A DNA stretch of 8,980 nucleotides from JAKVKY01 sp964293585 (GTDB lineage: Bacteria; Bacillota; Negativicutes; Acidaminococcales; Acidaminococcaceae), in contig CAXYYS010000069.1 of assembly GCA_964293585.1 (NCBI GenBank), forward strand, positions 1 through 8,980, written 5' to 3'. This document shows, piece by piece, positions 1-5,152 of this stretch. The notes below the pieces were generated by a model that saw only the letters and a program-made list of their open reading frames with translations, was not told where the DNA came from and did not search any database. Both the position numbers and the translations under genes were made by a program. How positions within the stretch are numbered: the stretch's first letter is position 1; every line of letters starts with the position of its first letter.

Positions 1-735
1 AACATTGCCATATTGATGAATTACTAATCTCAAAGAGGAATTTATATTGTGAGTATGATCACCATTCCAAGATGTGTATCCATTACCATAATGATTATGA
101 CTAGGCATCTCAGCTACGCTCAAATAGTGAGCTTCAGTCCCACCTGTCCAGCCGATAGGCCAAGTTCCGGAAAAAGCATCCCAATTAGTACTTACATAAG
201 CTTTCGCATTACCATCTTGACCGCCACCCCACACAAACCTGTTACGCAAATCTGGTGTTCCGTTAGAACCATCACATAAATGCCAACCGGAAGGTATACT
301 AGCTGCTGATCCGTGCCAGATACAAATTGTTCCGGACGGAACGCCGGATACACTTTCCGCAGAGGAAAGATATACCGGCAAACTTACCCTGGCCGTCGTA
401 TCGCCTGGACCATATACATTCACCGTGGCCGTCCTGGTACTCACCGTACCGCTTGTAGTCACTGCACCTAAAGTAATCTCATCATAAAAACCTGTACTTG
501 AAACTTGTGTCTTTGTCTGTGCTGCTGCACTTGCATAGCCGCCCAGTCGGAGTATCTTTGCCTTGCTTTCGGCAAGCTGCAGGGCTTGAACGCCTTTTTT
601 ATTTGAAGCCAACGCATTGAAACTAGCCTGCGTCAACTTTGCCGTACCAAACGCCATGATGCTGCTCATCACGGCCAGCACGGCCACAACCACTAATAGA
701 CCAGAACCCTTACGATATTTCTTAAAACTAAACAT
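1..735 (-). CDS. Pilin-like N-terminus fused to phage tail collar domain, copy A (3' end beyond window)
   Basis: An open frame of 245 codons starts at ATG 733-735 and reaches position 1 without a stop, so the C-terminus is missing. The start is set by AAAGGAG at 742-748, six bases upstream. The protein begins MFSFKKYRKG then SGLLVVVAVLAVM, a class III (prepilin peptidase) leader and hydrophobic helix, with cleavage expected after Gly10. A PilX/GspK-like stretch with an LAES motif follows (about 53-56). From about residue 132 it has the phage tail collar pattern (GVPSGTICIWHG, IPSGWHLCDGSNGTPDLR). His pairs follow in MPSHNH (210-215) and GDHTH (225-229). It lacks the G tract found in its two upstream paralogues, so it should be made constantly. 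Likely an exported minor pilin or tip protein; the adhesin role is inferred. Host tail-fibre origin is possible for the C-terminal part, but the pilin N-terminus places it with the pilus genes. Confidence 0.85.
   Translation of the reverse strand, partial: MFSFKKYRKGSGLLVVVAVLAVMSSIMAFGTAKLTQASFNALASNKKGVQALQLAESKAKILRLGGYASAAAQTKTQVSSTGFYDEITLGAVTTSGTVSTRTATVNVYGPGDTTARVSLPVYLSSAESVSGVPSGTICIWHGSAASIPSGWHLCDGSNGTPDLRNRFVWGGGQDGNAKAYVSTNWDAFSGTWPIGWTGGTEAHYLSVAEMPSHNHYGNGYTSWNGDHTHNINSSLRLVIHQYGNV
243..546 (-). repeat. 304-bp repeat unit in copy A, identical to 1189-1492
   Basis: By eye every base from 243 to 546 matches 1189 to 1492 (offset 946). The block codes for the segment from the LRLGGYA region of the pilin-like part through the collar motif up to the PDLR region. 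Identity stops sharply on both sides, with differences beginning at 547/1493 and at 242/1188. No inverted terminal repeats or recombinase gene are seen nearby. Confidence 0.85.
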
Positions 736-739
736 ACTA

Positions 740-755
740 TGCTCCTTTCGGAGCA
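740..755 (-). promoter_or_regulatory. Hairpin enclosing the ribosome binding site of copy A
   Basis: The coding strand reads TGCTCC-GAAA-GGAGCA: a perfect 6-bp stem closed on a GAAA (GNRA-type) tetraloop by a C-G pair. The Shine-Dalgarno AAAGGAG lies in the loop and 3' arm, ending six bases before the ATG at 735. Folding would hide the ribosome binding site, so translation might need coupling to the upstream gene, which stops at 770, or a melting factor. The pairing is visible; the regulatory effect is inference. Confidence 0.5.
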
Positions 756-769
756 GCTTCAGCAAAAGA

Positions 770-1699
770 TTAAAGTTTCATGATGTAACATAAGCATATA
801 AGCGGCGGCAGATTATTGAATGCCTGACCACCTCCGACGGCAGAAGTCCAGAAACTATATGTATGATTATGATTACCATCAGTAGTAGTATTCCAAAGTG
901 CGTTATTAGCGTAACCGTTAGCACCACGATAAACATTAGAAGAATTATAAAAACCAAAATTGCTTGGTCTAGAAGAATCATCACCATAAGATCCATGATG
1001 ATGATTACCATTAGTTGAAGTAGTTCCTTCACCATAATGATTATGACTAGGCATCTGAGCCACACTAAGGTATTCGTACTCCTGCCCATGCGTGAATCCA
1101 ACAGCCCAATGACCATGAAGTTCATTGACCGAATACCCACCCGCAGACTTTGTGTTAGTATCACCGCCAGCACCGTATATAAACCGGCTACGCAAATCTG
1201 GTGTTCCGTTAGAACCATCACATAAATGCCAACCGGAAGGTATACTAGCTGCTGATCCGTGCCAGATACAAATTGTTCCGGACGGAACGCCGGATACACT
1301 TTCCGCAGAGGAAAGATATACCGGCAAACTTACCCTGGCCGTCGTATCGCCTGGACCATATACATTCACCGTGGCCGTCCTGGTACTCACCGTACCGCTT
1401 GTAGTCACTGCACCTAAAGTAATCTCATCATAAAAACCTGTACTTGAAACTTGTGTCTTTGTCTGTGCTGCTGCACTTGCATAGCCGCCCAGCCTGAGTA
1501 TCTTTGCCTTACTTTCGGCAAGCTGCAGGGCTTGAACCCCTTTCTTGTTGGAAGATAACGCATTGAAACTAGCCTGAGTCAGCTTAGCCGTACCAAACGC
1601 CATGATGCTGCTCATCACGGCTAATACGGCCACGACTACTAAAAGGCCAGAACCTTTACGTCTTCCAGGGGAAATACCCCGCCCCCCCCCAAAATACAA
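770..1699 (-). CDS. Phase-variable pilin-tail collar fusion protein, copy B (frame OFF from its ATG)
   Basis: The longest in-frame reading gives 309 residues from a TTG at 1697-1699, but that codon has no ribosome binding site at proper spacing. The natural start is ATG 1708-1710, with AAGGAGGG at 1718-1725 seven bases upstream. From there the G9 tract at 1682-1690 shifts translation into a frame that stops after 23 codons. One extra G would give a leader MKDICILGGGRGISPGRRKG joined to SGLLVVVAVLAVM, a class III signal plus hydrophobic helix without Glu5. In the 309-residue numbering, a PilX/GspK-like helix runs to about residue 70, the tail collar core covers 137-175 (SGTICIWHG, SGWHLCDGSNGTPDLR), and the tip has MPSHNH 216-221, HHH 233-235, HNH 277-279 and the typical collar ending LPPLICLCYIMKL. 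It shares a 304-bp identical block with copy A. Probable switchable filament-tip protein. Confidence 0.85.
   Translation of the reverse strand: MYFGGGRGISPGRRKGSGLLVVVAVLAVMSSIMAFGTAKLTQASFNALSSNKKGVQALQLAESKAKILRLGGYASAAAQTKTQVSSTGFYDEITLGAVTTSGTVSTRTATVNVYGPGDTTARVSLPVYLSSAESVSGVPSGTICIWHGSAASIPSGWHLCDGSNGTPDLRSRFIYGAGGDTNTKSAGGYSVNELHGHWAVGFTHGQEYEYLSVAQMPSHNHYGEGTTSTNGNHHHGSYGDDSSRPSNFGFYNSSNVYRGANGYANNALWNTTTDGNHNHTYSFWTSAVGGGQAFNNLPPLICLCYIMKL
1189..1492 (-). repeat. 304-bp repeat unit in copy B, identical to 243-546
   Basis: Partner of the block at 243-546. The same region of copy C (about 2100-2220 for the collar core) is clearly related but diverged at many positions, so the identity is specific to copies A and B and suggests a recent duplication or gene conversion. 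Confidence 0.85.
1553..1670 (-). repeat. N-terminal pilin-helix repeat of copy B, about 90% like 2837-2954
   Basis: The 118 bp coding for the signal and hydrophobic helix align without gaps to 2837-2954 of copy C, with about 11 differences counted by eye. The helix part alone (for example 1605-1633) is nearly invariant in all three copies. The conserved front end and diverging tips make the copies good substrates for homologous exchange. Confidence 0.75.
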
Positions 1700-1710
1700 A
1701 TGTCTTTCAT
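1639..1710 (-). other. Out-of-frame leader reading frame of copy B (OFF state)
   Basis: Starting at the best ATG (1708-1710, AAGGAGGG seven bases upstream), the frame through G9 reads MKDICILGGGGVFPLEDVKV and three more residues, then TAG at 1639-1641. This is what ribosomes would make with the tract length given here. It is a by-product of the shifted frame rather than a gene in its own right. Confidence 0.7.
1682..1690 (-). repeat. Homopolymer tract, G9 on the coding strand (phase-variation switch of copy B)
   Basis: Nine consecutive C on the plus strand, separated by one G from a further CCCC at 1677-1680. It lies seven codons after the ATG at 1710 and before the pilin signal. Pure G tracts of this length slip readily during replication and are a known mechanism of contingency-gene switching. 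The pilin frame is restored at tract lengths of 1 modulo 3 (7, 10, 13). The exact count is the base-calling detail most open to error. Confidence 0.8.
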
Positions 1711-1774
1711 CAGTGTACCCTCCTTGCTTTAAAGAAGGCTAACTGAATGTACAGCACAAACACACACAAGTAAA

Positions 1775-2980
1775 TCAAAGTTTCATTATGTAACAAAGCG
1801 TCATGAACGGAGGTAATAGATTGTGAGATTCATTATTACCACTATTTGTAGTTAAAACAGTATTAGTACGCTGACCATTACTATTTTCCAAACTACGATC
1901 TCCCGCCGCAGCTGTAATGGAATAAGCATCATTACCGGTAGGTTTCCAAGAAGCAGTCCAAAAATTATGCTGATGACTAGGCATCTCGGCAATGCTCATA
2001 ACTTCTCGCTCCGAACCACCAGTCCAACCCGCAGGCCAATGACCAACAATATTGTTCCAACCGGTCCCCCAAGACGATTTAGTATTGTTATCACTATCAT
2101 TAGCGCCATACACAAACCGGCTACGCAGATCCGGCGTTCCATTGGAACCATTACAAATAGCCCAACCAGAAGGTACATTGGATGCTGTTCCATGCCAGAT
2201 ACAAATGGTACCAGAAGGAATACCGTTCATCTGAGACCAAGAAGTCCAAACAGTACCATTTTTCCTGCGAATGTAAATCCTAGTGTTTTCAGCGGGATAT
2301 TCTGGAATATACCTTTGAGTAATATATCCCGTATTACCATCCACATAAAGCTGACCCCAAATACCTGTTTCTGGTTGATTAGCACATGAGGACTTTACTG
2401 AATAGGCGCCGGTAGTAACGATACTATTCAAATCAACATTAGAACTAATAACTTTATCTGTGAATATAAACTGTTCATTAGTCCCATTATCAACATTAGC
2501 TACCCACTGACTTCCACTCCACTTTAGACCAAGCCTTTTATAATCACCGGTATCCGAATCGTTATACACGAACTCAGATCTTCCATTACTATAAAAAGTA
2601 ACCGGAAGCTTAATCCTGGGTAGAGTATCAGCACCATGATAAACATTCACGGTTGCTGTACGGGAAGAAATGCCGCTGGAATCGGTCGAAACATTTCCGA
2701 GGACAACCTCATCATAAAAACTTGTGTTATTAACTTGTGTCTTAGCCTGTGCGGCCAAGTCTGCATATTTGCCTGTACGAAGCAGTTTAGCCCTGCTTTC
2801 CGCAAGCTGCATAGCTTCAAGCCCAATCCGATTAGAAGACATAGCATTGAAACTAGCCTGCGTAAGCTTTGCCGTACCAAATGCCATGATGCTGCTCATC
2901 ACGGCTAATACGGCTACGACCACTAAAAGGCCAGAACCTTTATGTCTTCCAAGGCAGAGCCCCCCCCCCCCCCACAACAA
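1775..2980 (-). CDS. Phase-variable pilin fused to pyocin-knob-like and tail collar modules, copy C (frame OFF from its ATG)
   Basis: The longest in-frame reading is 401 residues from a TTG at 2978-2980, which lacks a spaced ribosome binding site. The likely true start is ATG 2991-2993, preceded by AGGGATGG; the G14 tract at 2960-2973 throws it into a 17-codon dead end. At G13 the leader would be MKVIFVVGGGGLCLGRHKG before SGLLVVVAVLAVM. In the 401-residue numbering, a PilX/GspK-like N-terminus runs to about 120, and a linker module to about 180. A pyocin-knob-like module follows at about 182-250 (DLNSIVTTGAYSV, GQLYV, ITQRYI, NGTVWTSWSQM). The tail collar core is at 253-290 (IPSGTICIWHG, NGTPDLRSRF), with MPSHQH at 333-338 and the ending LLPPFMTLCYIMKL. 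It is the first and largest of the three tandem copies, 41 bp after the second short pilin. Role as a tip adhesin is inferred. Confidence 0.85.
   Translation of the reverse strand: MLWGGGGLCLGRHKGSGLLVVVAVLAVMSSIMAFGTAKLTQASFNAMSSNRIGLEAMQLAESRAKLLRTGKYADLAAQAKTQVNNTSFYDEVVLGNVSTDSSGISSRTATVNVYHGADTLPRIKLPVTFYSNGRSEFVYNDSDTGDYKRLGLKWSGSQWVANVDNGTNEQFIFTDKVISSNVDLNSIVTTGAYSVKSSCANQPETGIWGQLYVDGNTGYITQRYIPEYPAENTRIYIRRKNGTVWTSWSQMNGIPSGTICIWHGTASNVPSGWAICNGSNGTPDLRSRFVYGANDSDNNTKSSWGTGWNNIVGHWPAGWTGGSEREVMSIAEMPSHQHNFWTASWKPTGNDAYSITAAAGDRSLENSNGQRTNTVLTTNSGNNESHNLLPPFMTLCYIMKL
2837..2954 (-). repeat. N-terminal pilin-helix repeat of copy C, about 90% like 1553-1670
   Basis: Partner of the block at 1553-1670. 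It covers the part of copy C just downstream of its G tract, encoding the basic end of the leader and the hydrophobic helix. Confidence 0.75.
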
Positions 2981-2993
2981 AAATGACTTTCAT
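2940..2993 (-). other. Out-of-frame leader reading frame of copy C (OFF state)
   Basis: From ATG 2991-2993 the frame through G14 reads MKVIFVVGGGGALPWKT and ends at TAA 2940-2942. The first 20 bases before the G tract are alignable with the leader of copy B and of equal length, so both copies switch in the same register. Confidence 0.7.
2960..2973 (-). repeat. Homopolymer tract, G14 on the coding strand (phase-variation switch of copy C)
   Basis: Fourteen consecutive C on the plus strand, located after six codons and two bases counted from ATG 2993. The pilin frame is joined to that ATG at 10, 13 or 16 G, so 14 is OFF by one base. The length exceeds anything expected by chance in a mid-GC coding sequence and is in the range where slippage is frequent. 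The count could be wrong by one through sequencing error. Confidence 0.85.
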
Positions 2994-3033
2994 CAGTATA
3001 CCATCCCTACTGCGAATTATTTCTGTAGAACAA

Positions 3034-3489
3034 TTAGAACTTCTTAGTATAAGTCTTAGTCGTTGCATCTTGGCCGCTACCGATAGTATGAGTACAAGTA
3101 ATGGTGCGATTTGCAGAACTATAAGTATAAGCGTTACCCCAAGGATCTGTCAGACTAGCTTTTTGGGTAGTGACGAAATTGGTATGAGCTACACCATCAA
3201 TGGTATTTGCCGCCGTCAGACCAGTAGTTAAGTCAGCCAAAGAAGCAGGCAAACTCTGAGAAGACGAAACAGACTCATAAGCCAGACAACCATTGGCCAG
3301 AGCATCCAGATCGCTTTGGACCTGCGCGACCTTACGCATATCCTGTACCTGGTTAAAGGCAAAGAACGCGGCAACAGACAGGGCGATAACTACCGCCAGT
3401 GCAATCATGATCTCAACCAAAGTAAAACCTTTACGTTTCTTACCAAAAAAACCCGTTTGCAGACGATTGATAGATAAAACTTGTTCCAT
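3034..3489 (-). CDS. Type IV pilin / pseudopilin with long leader
   Basis: 151 residues starting at ATG 3487-3489, with AAGGTGG about nine bases upstream. The leader is long for this class: 21 residues ending KKRKG, then FTLVEIMIALAVVIALSVAA, the classical N-methylation and cleavage site with Glu5 in place. A DPWGNAY motif at 115-121 is typical of GspG/PilE-type globular domains. Cys68 and Cys132 are the only cysteines and could form a disulfide in the exported domain. No calcium-loop acidic pair like that of the neighbouring pilin is seen. The gene lies 45 bp after that pilin and 40 bp before the start of copy C, consistent with one transcript. It is probably a filament subunit processed by a prepilin peptidase encoded elsewhere; which of the two short pilins is the major subunit cannot be decided here. 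Confidence 0.88.
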   Translation of the reverse strand: MEQVLSINRLQTGFFGKKRKGFTLVEIMIALAVVIALSVAAFFAFNQVQDMRKVAQVQSDLDALANGCLAYESVSSSQSLPASLADLTTGLTAANTIDGVAHTNFVTTQKASLTDPWGNAYTYSSANRTITCTHTIGSGQDATTKTYTKKF

Positions 3490-3534
3490 AATTAAAAACC
3501 ACCTTTCAATTTTTTAAAATTTAGACTTAAATAT

Positions 3535-3948
3535 TTATTGATAATAACCAATGAAGCCAACATCATCAGATGAAAAACTAGCCGGTACACCTCCCCCACT
3601 ATTATTTGTTTTGTTGGGACCATTGGACCAAACAGCATATTTTTTATTTGCAGTATCAACCGAATAATTGTAATCATTTCCCCATTGGTCTTTTAAACTA
3701 GAGGCGCTAAGCCAGGGACCATATTGACCAACGGCCTGAGTAAGTGCAGAAAGATTAGGCGGATACGTTCCAACCTCAAATACATACTGACTTACCGCAG
3801 CACTAAGGGCGCCAACATCAGTTTTAACCCCACTATGACGGCCTAAAGATAAAAATGCGCTTGCCGTTGGGAAGGTTGCTGCCGCTAAAGCAATAATGAC
3901 ACCTAAGCCAACCATAATTTCTACCAAACTAAAACCTTTACGCTTCAT
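3535..3948 (-). CDS. gspG: GspG-like major pseudopilin/pilin
   Basis: 137 residues from ATG 3946-3948; GGAGGTGA just upstream is a near-perfect ribosome binding site. An in-frame TTG at 3961-3963 would translate that binding site and is rejected. The leader is short and basic (MKRKG), cleaved before FSLVEIMVGLGVIIALAAA, which keeps Glu5. The globular part has TYPPNLSAL (61-69), DQWGNDYNY (87-95) and a C-terminal WSNGP...SSDDVGF segment (about 107-132), which resembles the calcium-binding loop of GspG pseudopilins. Length matches that family. It follows the platform protein after a hairpin-rich gap and opens the filament-subunit part of the cluster, which fits a highly expressed main subunit. 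It could equally be named a type IV pilin; the Ca-site resemblance favours GspG. Confidence 0.88.
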   Translation of the reverse strand: MKRKGFSLVEIMVGLGVIIALAAATFPTASAFLSLGRHSGVKTDVGALSAAVSQYVFEVGTYPPNLSALTQAVGQYGPWLSASSLKDQWGNDYNYSVDTANKKYAVWSNGPNKTNNSGGGVPASFSSDDVGFIGYYQ

Positions 3949-3970
3949 AAAATCACCTCCCAAAAACAGC

Positions 3971-3991
3971 CCTCAAAAATCGGTTTTAAGG
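3971..3991 (-). terminator. Hairpin 3 before the GspG-like gene, terminator- or attenuator-like
   Basis: On the transcript CCUUAAAA pairs with UUUUGAGG (8 bp with one G-U) around a five-base loop. It is followed by GGCTGTTTTTG, a short U-run that runs directly into the pilin ribosome binding site. It could be a leaky terminator or attenuator between machine genes and pilin genes. The stem is AU-rich, so confidence is modest. Confidence 0.4.
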
Positions 3992-4006
3992 CCCTTGAAA
4001 ATTTAA

Positions 4007-4026
4007 GGTCGATATCTTTATCGACC
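4007..4026 (-). terminator. Hairpin 2 between platform and pilin genes
   Basis: A perfect 8-bp inverted repeat, GGTCGATA and TATCGACC, around a four-base loop. On the transcript it is followed by TTAAATTTTC, a mixed A/U stretch that makes a weak terminator tail. It might instead act as an RNA processing or 3'-end stabilising structure for the upstream message. Confidence 0.45.
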
Positions 4027-4028
4027 GG

Positions 4029-4064
4029 CCTTCATAAAAACGAATGGCGGGCCATTTATGAAGG
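4029..4064 (-). repeat. Hairpin 1 just after the platform-protein gene
   Basis: A perfect 10-bp inverted repeat, CCTTCATAAA (4029-4038) and TTTATGAAGG (4055-4064), encloses 16 bases that contain a second small inverted repeat TGGC/GCCA (4045-4054). It starts eight bases after the GspF stop codon. No U-run follows, so it looks more like an mRNA stability or processing element, or a protein binding site, than a terminator. Confidence 0.5.
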
Positions 4065-4072
4065 TTAATTTT

Positions 4073-5152
4073 TCAGCCTCCGGAAATTTGATTGAAATAA
4101 CTCAGCATCGGCATCAAACTCAACAGATATAACCCAACGATCAAAACGCCCATGGGCGCGATGACAACTACCGTTAATTTTGTAGGAACTGTCTCGACCA
4201 GATCCTGGAGCTTCATCTCATACAGCTCACTCGACAGATGCATCGCATCCGCAAGCTGGCCAGATTGATAGCCGGTACCAATAAAACTTAACAAACTGGC
4301 GTCAAAGACACCAAAATCATTATTTTTCTTAAAAGCGGTAGATAGCGGTACACCGGCAACAATAGCTTTATTAGCCTTAGTGATAGAACCGCTCATGACG
4401 CTGCTATCAACAATATCCGCTAACCTTTTACATGCCTCAGGCAAGAGCAACCCGGCATCAATCATGATTGCTAAATTGCTGCAAAACTGGTGCTGAAGCA
4501 TTGCAAAATGAAGCTTACTATAAATCGGCAGCTTCAAGCGGACCGTATCAATCCAATAAAAATGCGTCCTGGTAAACCATTGCCAAAATTTGACCAGGCC
4601 ATAAACAAGAGGAATAACCAAATACCAATGGTCAAAAATACCATTACTGATAGTAAGAAAAGCCTTTAATACAGCAGGCATCTCCAACTGACTTTCCTCA
4701 TAAAGCTTTACATATTGAGGCATAATGACCTTGGAAAAGGCCGTTACCAGAAGGAGCATCAGACAAGCAGCAATCTTAGGCGTAAGCAAGGCACTATTAA
4801 CCTTGCCGTAAAGCTTTGCCTCCAACTTCATTTTACTGGCCAACATCTCGAAGACCTTAACCATCTCACCGGATTTTTCGCCGGCAGAAAGTGTCTCGGA
4901 AATCTCGGCCGGGAAAATCTCGGCTCGTTTAAACGCATCCGAAACGGAAAAGCCAGTAATCAAATCCTTGGTCATCCCGGCACAAGCACGTTTAATGTAT
5001 TTGTTAGGCTGCAGCGGGCCAACCTCCTGACAAGCCTGGACAAAAGACAGTCCGGCCGAAAGCTGGAACCGCAACTGCGTAAACAACTCATAAAAATCTT
5101 TCTTGGAAGGCCTGTTAAAGAATGCCTCAATCTTTTCCTTTAACAACAACAT
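4073..5152 (-). CDS. gspF: GspF/PilC inner-membrane platform protein
   Basis: 359 residues from ATG 5150-5152. A GTG one codon earlier (5153-5155) is also open, but the GGAAGGA binding site is better spaced for the ATG. Two T2SSF repeats are visible, about 20-145 and 215-345; each has a helical cytoplasmic part with the family pattern (QLSAGLSFVQAC, then LAIMIDAGLLLPEAC) and a GExSGxM-like stretch (AGEKSGEM, then GYQSGQL). Membrane segments fall near 122-145, 172-193 and 328-350. The protein sits at the base of the filament and couples the ATPase to subunit insertion. It is a little shorter than many GspF proteins (about 400). Its start overlaps the end of the ATPase gene by 26 bases, implying translational coupling. 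Confidence 0.93.
   Translation of the reverse strand: MLLLKEKIEAFFNRPSKKDFYELFTQLRFQLSAGLSFVQACQEVGPLQPNKYIKRACAGMTKDLITGFSVSDAFKRAEIFPAEISETLSAGEKSGEMVKVFEMLASKMKLEAKLYGKVNSALLTPKIAACLMLLLVTAFSKVIMPQYVKLYEESQLEMPAVLKAFLTISNGIFDHWYLVIPLVYGLVKFWQWFTRTHFYWIDTVRLKLPIYSKLHFAMLQHQFCSNLAIMIDAGLLLPEACKRLADIVDSSVMSGSITKANKAIVAGVPLSTAFKKNNDFGVFDASLLSFIGTGYQSGQLADAMHLSSELYEMKLQDLVETVPTKLTVVVIAPMGVLIVGLYLLSLMPMLSYFNQISGG

Noticed and set aside
243..1492. Shufflon-type site-specific inversion
   Set aside because: The 304-bp blocks are direct repeats in the same orientation, and no short inverted crossover sites or recombinase gene are present in the window.
1697..1699. TTG as the real start of copy B (and TTG 2978-2980 for copy C)
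   Set aside because: Neither TTG has a ribosome binding site at normal spacing, while ATGs 11 and 13 bases upstream do. The TTG starts are kept only to mark the intact pilin-collar frame.
1745..1772. CA/TG-rich short repeat between copies C and B
   Set aside because: Only a few imperfect dinucleotide units lying outside both reading frames; too short to call a functional repeat.
1..2993. Prophage tail-fibre module
   Set aside because: The collar and knob domains are phage-like, but no other phage gene (baseplate, chaperone, holin, integrase) is seen, and each protein begins with a prepilin-type signal directly behind pilus genes on the same strand.
1..2993. Diversity-generating retroelement acting on the tail-fibre-like tips
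   Set aside because: No reverse transcriptase, no template repeat and no adenine-biased difference pattern is visible. The shared block between copies is identical, not mutated.
3949..3963. Upstream TTG start adding MGGDF to the GspG-like pilin
   Set aside because: These codons are the ribosome binding site GGAGGTGA itself; the ATG at 3946-3948 gives the typical short MKRKG leader.
4039..4054. Sigma-54 type -24/-12 promoter (TGGCCCG-N4-TCGTT) before the pilin gene
   Set aside because: The -24 half fits but the -12 half lacks the invariant GC, and the bases lie inside hairpin 1, which explains them better.
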